Shown: positions 17,690-25,625 of the stretch, one piece after another | Numbering within the stretch: position 1 is the stretch's first letter | Layout of the letters: each line of letters opens with the position of its first letter | Assembly (NCBI RefSeq): GCF_002846415.1 | Contig: NZ_PJMX01000001.1 | Location: 7,812,001-7,876,000, forward strand | Origin: Streptomyces sp. TLI_146 | GTDB taxonomy: Bacteria > Actinomycetota > Actinomycetes > Streptomycetales > Streptomycetaceae | Length of the DNA: 64,000 bases | Reading direction: 5' to 3' | Notes under the pieces: model-generated | Databases searched by the model: none | Seen by the model: the letters and a program-made list of their open reading frames with translations, nothing else | Told to the model about the DNA's origin: nothing | Position numbers and translations under genes: made by a program

Positions 17690-18532
17690 ATGACGATCGA
17701 CCGCCGTGAGCTCGCCGACTTCCTCCGCCGTTCGCGTGAGCGGGTGAGCCCGCGGGACGCGGGGCTCGCCGAGGGCTCCCGGCGCCGCACCCCGGGGCTG
17801 CGGCGCGAGGAGGTGGCCCAGCTCGCGGGCATGTCGACCGACTACTACACCCGCCTGGAACAGGCCCGCGGACCGCAGCCGTCGCCCCAGATCCTCGCCG
17901 CGCTCGCCCGCGCCCTGCGGCTCAGCGACGACGAGCGCGACCACCTCCACCTCCTGGCCGGACACCGCCCGCCCGCCGTGCGCAGCAGGGACGACGAGGT
18001 CGGCGCGAGCCTGCTGCACCTGCTCGACCGCCTCCCCGGTACCGCGGCCCAGGTCCTGAGCGACCTGGGTGACGTACTGGCCCAGAACGACCTGGCCCGC
18101 TCCCTGCTCGGCGGGGTGTGCACGGTCTCCGAACACGGGCGCAATGTGGTCTGGCGCTGGTTCGCCGACCCGGCGGCGCGGGACGCCTACCCGGCCGGGG
18201 AGCACGCCCACTACAGCCGGGTGCATGTCGCGGACCTGCGGGCCGCCGTGGGCCGCCGGGCGGGGGACCCGGCCGCGGCGCGGCTGGTGGAGCGGCTGCG
18301 CGGCGCCAGCGAGGAGTTCGCCGCCCTGTGGGAGCTGCACGAGGTCGCCGTCCGCCGGCACAGCCGGATGCGCGTGCTGCACCCGGTGATCGGCCCCCTC
18401 GACCTCGACTGCCAGGTGCTCCTCGCCCCGGAGGGCAACCAGCGGCTCGTCCTGCTCACCCCGCCGCCCGGCACGGACGCGGCCGATCGGCTCGCCCTGC
18501 TCCCGGCCGGGCAGGAGCGGCTGGTCGGGTGA
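17690..18532 (+). CDS. XRE family regulator with MmyB-type ligand-binding domain
   Basis: A 280-residue regulator. Residues 6-70 form the helix-turn-helix with the signature RRRTPGLRREEVAQLAGMSTDYYTRLEQ, and residues about 100-270 form the MmyB-like PAS-type domain (LARSLLG, VWRWFADPAARDAYP, HSRMRVLHPVIGPLDLDCQVL). Proteins of this class sense small molecules or fatty acids and usually repress an adjacent enzyme gene, here the divergent hydrolase. The ATG at 17690 follows GGCAGG; an ATG three codons earlier is possible. Confidence 0.9.
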   Translation: MTIDRRELADFLRRSRERVSPRDAGLAEGSRRRTPGLRREEVAQLAGMSTDYYTRLEQARGPQPSPQILAALARALRLSDDERDHLHLLAGHRPPAVRSRDDEVGASLLHLLDRLPGTAAQVLSDLGDVLAQNDLARSLLGGVCTVSEHGRNVVWRWFADPAARDAYPAGEHAHYSRVHVADLRAAVGRRAGDPAAARLVERLRGASEEFAALWELHEVAVRRHSRMRVLHPVIGPLDLDCQVLLAPEGNQRLVLLTPPPGTDAADRLALLPAGQERLVG

Positions 18533-18548
18533 TTCGGCGCGCCGCGCC

Positions 18549-19823
18549 GTGGATGCGCCCGGCGGCGGGACATCAGTGGAGTGGGAGCCGCCGAGCGGGA
18601 AGGTGCGGGAGGTGCCCGAGTTCACTGATCCCCTCGTCCATCTGGCGCGGCGCCGCCGGGAACCCGCGGTGGCGCAGACCCTGCGCTCCACGGCCGCCGC
18701 CGTCATCTCGTATGTGGTGGCGCTCCGGCTGAGCAGCGAACCCGCGCCGCTCACCGCGCCGCTGACGGCCCTGCTCGTCGTCCAGGTCACCCTCTACACC
18801 ACGCTGATCACCGGGGTGCGACGGGTGAACTCCGTGGTGGCGGGGGTGCTGCTGGCCATCGGATTCAGCGCGCTGGTGGGTCTGACCTGGTGGAGCCTGG
18901 GGCTGATCATCCTGGCCGCGCTGGTGGTCGGACGCTTCGTGAAGGCCGGGGAGTTCGTCCCCGAGGTCGCGATCAGCGCGATGCTCGTGCTCGGGGTGAC
19001 CCGGGTGTCGGCGACCGCGTGGGACCGCGTACTGGAGACGCTGATCGGCGCGGGCGTCGGCATGCTCTTCAACGTGCTGTTCGTGCCGCCGGTGTGGGTG
19101 GAGTCCGCGGGCGAGGCCATCGTGGAGCTCGCCGCCCGGATGCGCGCGCTCCTGATCGACCTGGCCGAGGAGGTCGGCGGCCACACCCCGGTCGCGCGGG
19201 CGGCGGCCCGCCTCCACGAGGCCCGCCGGCTCGACCACGACATCGTGCAGGTGGACGCCTCGCTGCGGCAGGCCGAGGACAGCCTCCGGTTCAACCCCCG
19301 GGTCAGGGAGGGGCTGCTGTCGCGGGTGGCGCTGCGCACCGGGCTCGACGCCCTGGAGATCTCGGCGGTGGTGCTGCGGGTGGTGTGCCGGTCGGTCACC
19401 GACCTCGCCAAGGAGCGCACCGAGGAGCACCTCTTCGAGCCGGATACCGGCATCGCCCTGCGGGACGTCTTCGAACACCTCGCCCAGGCCGTGGAGAGCT
19501 TCGCCGTACTGATCACCACGCAGGTCAGGGCCAACGCCGAGGAGGCGGAGAACCGCTTCGCGGCCGAGCTGGCGGCCGCCCGCGCGAGCCGCGACCGGGT
19601 CGCGCAACTGCTGCTCGCCCAGGTCCGGCGCGACCCCCGGCAGTGGCAGCTGCACGGCGCGCTGCTCGCGGAGGTCGACCGGATCCTGGACGAACTCGAT
19701 GTGGAGAAGCGCTCGCAGCGCCTGGTGGAGGAGCTCGACCGGCACTCCCGGGAGCGCCGCGAGCGCCATCCGCTCCTCACCCGCCTCCAACGCGGCCTGC
19801 GGCTGCGGGCGCCGGCGGACTGA
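18549..19823 (+). CDS. FUSC / aromatic-acid exporter-like membrane protein
   Basis: Up to 424 residues. The N-terminal part has about five or six membrane segments (AAAVISYVVAL, LTALLVVQVTLYTTLITGV, VVAGVLLAIGFSALVGL, ISAMLVLGV, GVGMLFNVLFVPP), matching the FUSC/ArAE fold, followed by a long charged helical cytoplasmic domain (about residues 200-424). The family exports aromatic acids and related toxic anions. The start is uncertain: GTG at 18549 gives the longest form, GTG at 18603 (VREVPEF) is probably closer to the true start. It follows the MmyB regulator by 16 bases and may be co-transcribed. Confidence 0.8.
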   Translation: MDAPGGGTSVEWEPPSGKVREVPEFTDPLVHLARRRREPAVAQTLRSTAAAVISYVVALRLSSEPAPLTAPLTALLVVQVTLYTTLITGVRRVNSVVAGVLLAIGFSALVGLTWWSLGLIILAALVVGRFVKAGEFVPEVAISAMLVLGVTRVSATAWDRVLETLIGAGVGMLFNVLFVPPVWVESAGEAIVELAARMRALLIDLAEEVGGHTPVARAAARLHEARRLDHDIVQVDASLRQAEDSLRFNPRVREGLLSRVALRTGLDALEISAVVLRVVCRSVTDLAKERTEEHLFEPDTGIALRDVFEHLAQAVESFAVLITTQVRANAEEAENRFAAELAAARASRDRVAQLLLAQVRRDPRQWQLHGALLAEVDRILDELDVEKRSQRLVEELDRHSRERRERHPLLTRLQRGLRLRAPAD

Positions 19824-19835
19824 GGCCGTACTCCG

Positions 19836-20654
19836 TCACGTACGCGGTACGCGCAGTTTCGTCCAGGACACCGGCCCCGGCCAGCCGTCGGCGTCGCCGC
19901 CCCGGTAGCCGATCTTCCGCTGGAAGTTCGCGTACGACCTGCGGTCGGCGTCGGTCCACTGCGGGCCAGGCCCCTCCTCGTACACCGCCACACCCTCGGC
20001 CACCAGCCTGCGGCCCATCGCGGTGACGACCGGGCTGCGCGGCGCGGTGCGGAACCACTCGGCACCGGGGAACGGCTCCAGGCCGTCCGGGTGCGGCAGG
20101 GGAGCGGGCGGCGGCCAGGACGGGTCGGCGGAGTCGATGCCACCGGGGTAGTCCGGGTAGCCGTATCCGTACACCCGGCTCGACTTGCGCTCCCGTACGC
20201 GCCGGTACACACCGTCGCCCTCGGAGGAGCCGTTCACGTTGGTGTTGCCCTCGATGGTGTAGATGTGTGTGCCGTCGTACCGCTCGACCACGCCGGTGTG
20301 CTCGGAGCCGCCGGGGCCGTAGAACACCTGGGCGCCCACCGCCGGATACTCGCGGAAGCGGCGGCGCTCGCGGAACCAGGCGACCCCCGTCGCGCACGAC
20401 GCGGTGCGCGGGAACAGGGTCGCGCACCCGGCCCGCAGGGCCACCCAGGAGACGAAGGTGGCACACCAGGCCTGCCCCTGCGACCACCTGAGGCCCGGGA
20501 CCTCGTCGCTGTAGCGCTGCACGTTGTTCCAGTGGCCGTTCTCGCGTCCCTCGTGGACACCTACCTGCCCGGCGGCCGTCAGCAGCACCGCACCGGCGCC
20601 TCCGTCGACGAGCTGCCCATCGGGCGATGACGTGGCTGTCTTCACTTGATCCAT
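19836..20654 (-). CDS. CHAP-domain peptidoglycan hydrolase, endolysin-like
   Basis: A 272-residue protein with a CHAP cysteine peptidase domain: Cys64 in GQAWCATFVSWVALRAG, His119 in SEHTGVVERY and the following TIEGNTN. The C-terminal 60 residues (YANFQRKIGYRGGDADGWPGPVSW) look like a peptidoglycan-binding repeat. There is no signal peptide or Tat motif at the N-terminus (MDQVKTATSSPDG), so it resembles a phage endolysin, although no phage genes are nearby. A GGGGGAGAG ribosome site precedes the ATG. Confidence 0.88.
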   Translation of the reverse strand: MDQVKTATSSPDGQLVDGGAGAVLLTAAGQVGVHEGRENGHWNNVQRYSDEVPGLRWSQGQAWCATFVSWVALRAGCATLFPRTASCATGVAWFRERRRFREYPAVGAQVFYGPGGSEHTGVVERYDGTHIYTIEGNTNVNGSSEGDGVYRRVRERKSSRVYGYGYPDYPGGIDSADPSWPPPAPLPHPDGLEPFPGAEWFRTAPRSPVVTAMGRRLVAEGVAVYEEGPGPQWTDADRRSYANFQRKIGYRGGDADGWPGPVSWTKLRVPRT

Positions 20655-20682
20655 CTCTCCCCCGTATGCGACCGTGCTCGGA

Positions 20683-20700
20683 GGCCCGGCTGCCCGGGCC
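20683..20700. promoter_or_regulatory. GC hairpin in the CHAP promoter region
   Basis: GGCCCGG and CCGGGCC form a 7-bp inverted repeat with a 4-base loop about 30-46 bases upstream of the CHAP gene start. It may be a 5' UTR hairpin or an operator. The rest of the 207-base divergent gap to the Tat-exported protein gene shows nothing else clear. Confidence 0.35.
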
Positions 20701-20861
20701 TCCGTGACGTCAACGGCCTTTCTCTTGGCCGCACTTGAGCGTGGCATCCGGGCCGCCGTCCGCCCAAGCGGTGTTCCGCTGAGCGGAACGCATCCCGTCT
20801 CTGGTGGTGCGGTGGTGTGCGCGCCTAGCGTGGGCGGGCACGCACACCACGAGGGGGAACC

Positions 20862-21644
20862 ATGGCAATCCACCGCATCGGGCGGCGCCAGACACTGCGG
20901 GCGGCGCTCGCCGCGACCGTGGTCGCGGGGACCGGGATCGGCGGCATCGGCGGCGCGCGGGCCGCGGACCGAGGCGGACATCTGCCGCCGGTCCCCGGGA
21001 TGCGCGGCGACCGCCTCGCCAACGAGTTCTGGTACGTATTTGACGACACCACGCTGTTCCACCGCTCGCGGGAGCTGGACGACGCCTATACGGCGATCAG
21101 AACGTACGCGGGCGGGCTTGAGGCGCCGGTGATCGCGGCCTGGTCCTCCCGATACCGCCAACCCGGCTACCCGGGCACCTTCCGCGACTGGGTGGCGCCG
21201 ATCGCCGAGCAGTTACGCCTGCTGTCGGAGGTCCAGCTCGGCGTGGTCGATCAGTTCTACCGGCGCCGCGACCCCCGGCTGGTCACCGCGTTCGCGGGCT
21301 TCGGCCAGGGGACGCTGTACGACCCGCGCCGCCCGGAGCCCGCGCTCTCCGTGCACACCATGAACGGGGAGGCCGGCTACCACGCCTGGCATGTGTACGC
21401 CCGGGCGATGACGGTGCTCGGGATCGACCGGCGGCGGTGGGAGGAGATAGCTCCGCTGGTGGGGTTCGCCTGGGCACTCCAGAGCATCGCCAAACCGTCG
21501 ACGTCGTCGCCCAACCCCCCGCTGCCGCCCCGCACGGTGGTGGAGCAGGCGGCGTACTGGCTGTCCAGGGGCATCGAGCGGCAGGACGCCGACTTCCAGT
21601 CCTATCCGTATCCCGCCGGAACCCGGCCGTCACCCCTGGGCTGA
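20862..21644 (+). CDS. Tat-exported protein of unknown function with a TTA codon
   Basis: A 260-residue protein with a twin-arginine type signal: MAIHRIGRRQTLRAALAATV, then a hydrophobic stretch ending GGARAAD near residue 35. The mature part is helical and rich in Trp, Tyr and Arg (FWYVFDDTTLFHRSRELDDAY, GEAGYHAWHVYARAMTVLGI). I recognise no family. Leucine in AEQLRLL is encoded by TTA at 21213-21215, so translation should depend on the bldA tRNA and be limited to late development. The ATG follows GAGGGGGAACC. Its 3' end overlaps the convergent TPR gene by 15 bases. Confidence 0.82.
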   Translation: MAIHRIGRRQTLRAALAATVVAGTGIGGIGGARAADRGGHLPPVPGMRGDRLANEFWYVFDDTTLFHRSRELDDAYTAIRTYAGGLEAPVIAAWSSRYRQPGYPGTFRDWVAPIAEQLRLLSEVQLGVVDQFYRRRDPRLVTAFAGFGQGTLYDPRRPEPALSVHTMNGEAGYHAWHVYARAMTVLGIDRRRWEEIAPLVGFAWALQSIAKPSTSSPNPPLPPRTVVEQAAYWLSRGIERQDADFQSYPYPAGTRPSPLG

Positions 21645-23681
21645 CACGCGTTCACGGCACTGCGACCGGCGCTCCTCCAGGGTCTCGCGGTCGGCGCCGG
21701 GCAGCTCCAGGGCGCGGGTGTAGTCGTCCAGGGCGCGCGCCCACTGCCCGGCGCTCTCATGGACGTATCCGCGGTTGTGGAGGAGGTCGGGGTCCTCGGG
21801 CGACAGGGCGAGCGCCGTCGTCAGGTCCCGCAGCGCCTCCTCGTGGTGGCCGAGGGCGAGATGGGCGGAGGCACGGTTGGCGTGCGCCCCGGGCGTCGAG
21901 GCGTCCAGCGCTATGGCCCGGTCGAGGCTGTCCAGTGCCGCCTCGGCCGTGCCCAGGGCGAGCAGGGCGGCCCCCTGTACGCAGAGCAGCGGCGGGTCGT
22001 CGGGGGAGAGGGCGAGCCCCTCGCGGGCCAGTTCGGCGGCCTCGGCGCCGCGGTCGTCGTCCAGCCACAGCTCGGCGAGGGCGATCCGCGCGTCCGTACG
22101 GGTCGGCTCCAGCTCCAGCGCCCGCGCGAACTCGGCCGCCGCGTCGCCCTCGCCCGCCGCGCCGTAGAGGTCGCCCCGGTTGTAGTGCAGCTCGGCGAAG
22201 GGCGGACTGATCCGCTCCACCTCCGCGTAGTCCGCCAACGCCTCCCGGAAGCGCCCCTGTTGGTGGTGGAGGACGGCCCGGTCGAAGCGGTACTCGGGGT
22301 GGTTCGGGTCCTGCGCGACGATCCGGTCGTACTCCTCCAGGGCCTCCTCGCCCCGGCCGAGACGGGCCAGGAGCTGGGCGCGGTTGTGGTGCAGGACCGA
22401 CTTGTGCAGGTGGTGGCGGCCGGGCGGCAGACCGTCCTCGACCGCCGCCAGGGCGGTGTCGACCATGCGCAGCGCCTCGGGCAGATCGCCGAGGTGCATG
22501 GTGACGAGCGCCTTCCCGTTGTGCATGAAGGCGGTGTGGAAGGCGCGGTCCTCGGCATCGGGGAGCTGGCCGATGAAGGCGATGGCGGTGTTGATGTGGG
22601 CGAGGGCCCGGACGTGGTCCTTGCGGGGCGCGTCGTAGAGCCGGGTGAACAGGACCGAGAGCGCGTAGCTGACGGTGGTGTGCACCTTGGGGTCGGTGGT
22701 GCGCGCGAGCACGTCGTAGTACGCGGCCTCCGCCTCGGCCGGGCGGTCCAGGAGCGCCAGGCACAGGCCCCGCTGGCGCAGTTGGCGGTAGCGGGCGGGC
22801 CAGGGCGCGTCCGGCCCGAGGAGGTCGTCCAGCCGCGCGGTCAGCTCCAGGGCTGCGGTGTAGTACCCCATGCCCAGGCAGTACTCGACGGCGGCTTCAC
22901 AGGCCGCGCGCCCCGCGTCGGGTGAGCTGCCGCGTGCCCGGTGGTACGGGACGGCGCCCAGCCGCCACGACCACACGGGGGACGCCTCCAGCTCGTCGGC
23001 GCGGCTGTCGTGGAGCTTGGCGCGGGCGGCGGGGTCCAACTGGCGGTAGACGTCGTCGGGTTCGCCCGTTCCGTCGCTGGCGACGAACTCCCCGGTGTAC
23101 GTGTCGGGCACGGCCGGGGCCGTGCGGTGCTCGGCGCGGCGGCGCAGTTCGGCGGCCGTGGCGGGGGCGAGGGACGAGCCGGGTGTGTCGTCGTCGGAGC
23201 ACACCGCGATCCGTACGCGCGCGGGGTCCAGCCGGCGCAGCGCGATGGCGAGGAACTCAGCGTCCGTCGCGTCGGCCTCGTGGACTTCGTGGAAGACGAG
23301 GGTGAGCGGGGGACCGGGGTGGGCGGCGAGGTGGTCCACCAGGCCGTTGGCGATGCGCCGGGTCCGCTCATGGCCGTACCAGCGGGTGCGCTCGCCGGGC
23401 GGGGCGGCGGAGGTGAGGGTGGGCTCCGGCGCCCCGAGCAGGGCGGAGAGTTCGGGTGCGGCCGCGAGGATCGAGAGCCGGGTGCCGCCGGGCAGCGGGC
23501 CCCGCTCGGGGGTGCGCGGCACCAGCAGCCGCATGAGTTCGCCCGCGCCGGTGTACGGGCCGCGCAGGCCTCGGTGGCAGTCCACGCTCACCGGGTCGGG
23601 GAAGGGCAGCGCGGCGGCCGCCGCCCGGCGCGCGGCCCGGGTCGGGCCGGTGATCCACAGGTGTGCCGTCGCCTCACGCAC
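21630..23681 (-). CDS. TPR protein with degenerate N-terminal ATPase domain (putative RiPP operon)
   Basis: A 683-residue protein. Residues 1-250 look like the AAA domain of MalT/AfsR-type STAND proteins, with a Walker B-like LTLVFHEVHEADATDAEFLAIALRRL, but the expected P-loop is ITGPTRAARRAAAAAL with no GKT/S, so ATP hydrolysis is doubtful. From about residue 290 to 675 there are roughly nine or ten tetratricopeptide repeats (for example ALEEYDRIVAQDPNHPEYRFDRA and ALRDLTTALALSPEDPDLLHN). It starts with GTG behind GGAGAAACGGC, 49 bases after the M50 protease gene, as the last gene of the operon. Likely a protein- or peptide-binding scaffold. Confidence 0.85.
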   Translation of the reverse strand: MREATAHLWITGPTRAARRAAAAALPFPDPVSVDCHRGLRGPYTGAGELMRLLVPRTPERGPLPGGTRLSILAAAPELSALLGAPEPTLTSAAPPGERTRWYGHERTRRIANGLVDHLAAHPGPPLTLVFHEVHEADATDAEFLAIALRRLDPARVRIAVCSDDDTPGSSLAPATAAELRRRAEHRTAPAVPDTYTGEFVASDGTGEPDDVYRQLDPAARAKLHDSRADELEASPVWSWRLGAVPYHRARGSSPDAGRAACEAAVEYCLGMGYYTAALELTARLDDLLGPDAPWPARYRQLRQRGLCLALLDRPAEAEAAYYDVLARTTDPKVHTTVSYALSVLFTRLYDAPRKDHVRALAHINTAIAFIGQLPDAEDRAFHTAFMHNGKALVTMHLGDLPEALRMVDTALAAVEDGLPPGRHHLHKSVLHHNRAQLLARLGRGEEALEEYDRIVAQDPNHPEYRFDRAVLHHQQGRFREALADYAEVERISPPFAELHYNRGDLYGAAGEGDAAAEFARALELEPTRTDARIALAELWLDDDRGAEAAELAREGLALSPDDPPLLCVQGAALLALGTAEAALDSLDRAIALDASTPGAHANRASAHLALGHHEEALRDLTTALALSPEDPDLLHNRGYVHESAGQWARALDDYTRALELPGADRETLEERRSQCRERVSAQG

Positions 23682-23730
23682 GCCGTTTCTCCTTCTGGCC
23701 TGCTGGCCTTCTGAGCTGATGGGTGGTCGG

Positions 23731-24948
23731 TCATCCGGCCCGATGGCCGCTCTTCCCGGGTGACAGAGCGGCCCGGCGCAGCCGGTCCCGTACCGCGATC
23801 CACGCGGCCACGCCGAACTGCGTGAACATGATCAGTGCGGCGACCGCCGCGTCCCAGAAGCCGTGGTCCAGTGACCCGGAGGACAGGGCCGAGTGGAAGC
23901 GGGTCGCGAAGCCGACCAGGACGGGCAGCGCGGCCGTCGCCGCCAGGACGCACAGGAGCACGCTGCCGACGACGAGGAGCGGAACGTACCAGCGCAGCAC
24001 GGCAAGTTCGCGATCCGTGGCCCGCGCGGAGACGGCGATCGCGGCGGTGCGGCGACGGCGGGGGAGCCAGGCGGTCCGCTCGCGCAGATACGCGCGCGCG
24101 AGCTCCTGGAGGTCGGGCAGGGCCAGGGTGTGGGCGAACAGGTGGTGCAGATCCGTCTCCAGGAAGAACAGGCACTGCCAGGCCATCCGCATCAGCGCGC
24201 CGAAGGCGAGCGCGAGGGCGAGACCGCCCCACACCGTCGCCTCGCCGTGCGCCAGCAGATCCGCCTCCGCCACCAGGGTGAGCACCGAGGCGACCAGGGC
24301 GTCGGCCAGGAGCCCCGCCAGGACCGGCAGCACGCGCTTGCGCCTCGGCACCCCCATCAGCCCGACCAGGGTGGTCTGGAACACCACGAAGTACAGCCGG
24401 CGGCCGAGGCTGAGCCGGCTGGGCAGCCCGAGCCGCCGTCCCGCCAGTACATGGAAGGACTCGTGCAGCGCGATGCCGGGGAACTGGCCCAGGAACGAGA
24501 CGAGTTCGACCAGAAGCAGTGAGGGTGTGAAGAACACCTTCGACGGGCCGGGGCGCAGTGCGGGGTGGCGGACGGCCACGGCGACGGCCGCCGCGATGAG
24601 TACGGCGTACAGGACCAGGGCGGGTGCCGAGAAGACGGCGGTGCCCAGGCGCTGGAGCGGCACGTTCCGCGGGGTGTCGGGCGACGGTCCGCTCTCCTCG
24701 TCCCGGCGCACGAACCGCAGCTCGTCGAGGGTGTCGACGAGATCCTCGATGTCGGCTTCCTCGCCGTACGCGGCGGTGTAGCGGCGTGCGGCCTCGGCGA
24801 TCGTGGCGCCGTCGCGCAGCCAGCCGACCACGGCGGCGGCGTCGGCGGGGAACACCGCGAAGGAGTCGATGTCGGAGCGGCCGATGACGACGTCCTCGCC
24901 CTCCTCGACGAAGGTCAGCGGATGGAGTGCGACACGGACGCCTTCCAC
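23731..24948 (-). CDS. PqqD/RRE-like domain fused to M50-type membrane metalloprotease
   Basis: A 405-residue protein. Residues 1-85 resemble PqqD, the RiPP recognition element fold (VALHPLTFVEEGEDVVIGR, a central AAAVVGWLRDGATIAEAARRY and a final DLVDTLDELRFVRR). The rest is an integral membrane peptidase with HESFH at 162-166 as the zinc site and a FLETDLHHLF motif holding the likely third ligand Asp266, followed by ALPDLQELAR, the layout of putative peptide zinc metalloproteases. About six membrane segments flank these motifs. GTG start behind GGGGAGGGCC. It probably binds and processes or exports the small peptide encoded just upstream at 25019-25126. Confidence 0.88.
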   Translation of the reverse strand: MEGVRVALHPLTFVEEGEDVVIGRSDIDSFAVFPADAAAVVGWLRDGATIAEAARRYTAAYGEEADIEDLVDTLDELRFVRRDEESGPSPDTPRNVPLQRLGTAVFSAPALVLYAVLIAAAVAVAVRHPALRPGPSKVFFTPSLLLVELVSFLGQFPGIALHESFHVLAGRRLGLPSRLSLGRRLYFVVFQTTLVGLMGVPRRKRVLPVLAGLLADALVASVLTLVAEADLLAHGEATVWGGLALALAFGALMRMAWQCLFFLETDLHHLFAHTLALPDLQELARAYLRERTAWLPRRRRTAAIAVSARATDRELAVLRWYVPLLVVGSVLLCVLAATAALPVLVGFATRFHSALSSGSLDHGFWDAAVAALIMFTQFGVAAWIAVRDRLRRAALSPGKSGHRAG

Positions 24949-24969
24949 GGCCCTCCCCTCGGGGAAACG

Positions 24970-25006
24970 GGCGTGTGCGGCCCGATGTCGGCGGACCGCA
25001 CACGCC
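24970..25006 (-). promoter_or_regulatory. Intercistronic 11-bp hairpin between precursor and M50 gene
   Basis: GGCGTGTGCGG (24970-24980) is perfectly complementary to CCGCACACGCC (24996-25006), with a 15-base loop. On the transcribed minus strand it begins 12 bases after the precursor stop and ends 21 bases before the M50 start. There is no T-run. Such stem-loops in RiPP operons act as partial terminators or 3'-end stabilisers that give an excess of precursor mRNA over enzyme mRNA. Confidence 0.8.
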
Positions 25007-25018
25007 GTGCCCTGGTGC

Positions 25019-25126
25019 TCAGCACCACCAGTCGTAGACGGACGTACCGCTCGTCAGCCGGACCGGACCGGTCTTGCGGATTCTGAACTTCTTCATCCCG
25101 GTCGTGGGCTGCTTGACCTGCTTCAT
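25019..25126 (-). CDS. Putative RiPP precursor peptide ending YDWWC
   Basis: A 35-codon gene. The peptide starts MKQVKQPTTGMKKFRIRKTG and ends PVRLTSGTSVYDWWC. The N-terminal two thirds are strongly basic (eight Lys/Arg, no acid), and the C-terminus is a short Ser/Thr-rich, aromatic segment with a single terminal cysteine, an unmistakable leader-core contrast. A ribosome site GAAGGGCGG precedes the ATG; Met11 is an alternative start. It is followed by a hairpin, the RRE-M50 protease and the TPR protein on the same strand. I do not recognise the precursor family. No dehydratase, radical SAM, YcaO, cyclase or P450 gene adjoins it, so the modification, if any, is unknown. Confidence 0.72.
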   Translation of the reverse strand: MKQVKQPTTGMKKFRIRKTGPVRLTSGTSVYDWWC

Positions 25127-25422
25127 CGCAACCGCCCTTCGTTTCCGTGGGAGGGGGAGGCCGCCGTGTCCGCACGGGTTGGCCCGTCGGCGTCGTCGTC
25201 GCGCTGTGGTGGCCCGCCCCTGTCGAGAGAGTCGTGGTGGATCTGACTGCTCGTCAATGGCCATGGTTGAAACCGTGTAGGTGTACGGCGAAGTCGGGCC
25301 ACCCGGGGTGTGTACCCACCTCGGAGAAATCCAGTGTCGGCGACCGAGCCGCCTCACTACACTCACACCACAGCGGCCACGGGAACCCGGGCCGCCAGTC
25401 GACCAGTTGAGGGGAGCCCGGC
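25127..25422. promoter_or_regulatory. Divergent promoter region of the peptide operon and EF-G paralogue
   Basis: No gene is supported here; open frames on both strands are low-complexity. The region is less GC-rich than its surroundings around 25240-25280 and 25320-25375. A TACACT at 25358-25363 with a GTGTCG 18 bases upstream could be a promoter for the plus-strand leader ORF. The promoter for the peptide operon should lie between about 25150 and 25300, but I cannot place it. Confidence 0.4.
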
Positions 25423-25497
25423 ATGTGTGAGCACACCGCTGTCGTCGTCTCCCCGTCGCGGTACGACGTGATCCTGGTGTCCACGCCCTCCCGGTGA
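25423..25497 (+). CDS. Short leader ORF upstream of the EF-G paralogue
   Basis: A 24-codon ORF, MCEHTAVVVSPSR followed by YDVILVSTPSR, with an excellent ribosome site (GGGGAG, 6 bases before the ATG). It lies 215 bases upstream of the EF-G-like gene and precedes two hairpins and a T-run. The size and position fit a regulatory leader peptide whose translation controls downstream transcription, as known for ribosomal-protection and other antibiotic-response genes. It is also loosely like the short Streptomyces leader peptides ending in an Arg-rich motif. It could still be a chance ORF. Confidence 0.5.
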   Translation: MCEHTAVVVSPSRYDVILVSTPSR

Positions 25498-25544
25498 CGG
25501 CTGCGCGGCCGCCACCGGATGCCCGCGACGAACTCCTGACCCCT

Positions 25545-25625
25545 GCCCGCACGTGAGCCATGCGCGGGCGGCCCGGTCATGACCTCGATGCCACCTCGGC
25601 GGCTCATGCCGCGTCAGGGGTTTTT
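25545..25625 (+). promoter_or_regulatory. Attenuator-like hairpins and T-run before the EF-G paralogue
   Basis: GCCCGC (25545-25550) can pair with GCGGGC (25564-25569). Further on, GCGGC (25599-25603) pairs with GCCGC (25608-25612) around a TCAT loop and is followed at 25617-25625 by GGGGTTTTT, a terminator-like arrangement in a genome where T-runs are rare. It sits between the leader ORF and the EF-G start, so conditional termination is plausible. Confidence 0.5.

Noticed and set aside
19836..21161. Upstream extension of the CHAP protein
   Set aside because: The extra N-terminal region is antisense to the Tat-exported protein gene; the ATG at 20654 has a strong ribosome site.
25254..25607. 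Minus-strand 117-codon ORF upstream of the YDWWC peptide gene
   Set aside because: No ribosome site or family pattern; it overlaps the plus-strand leader ORF and the promoter region.
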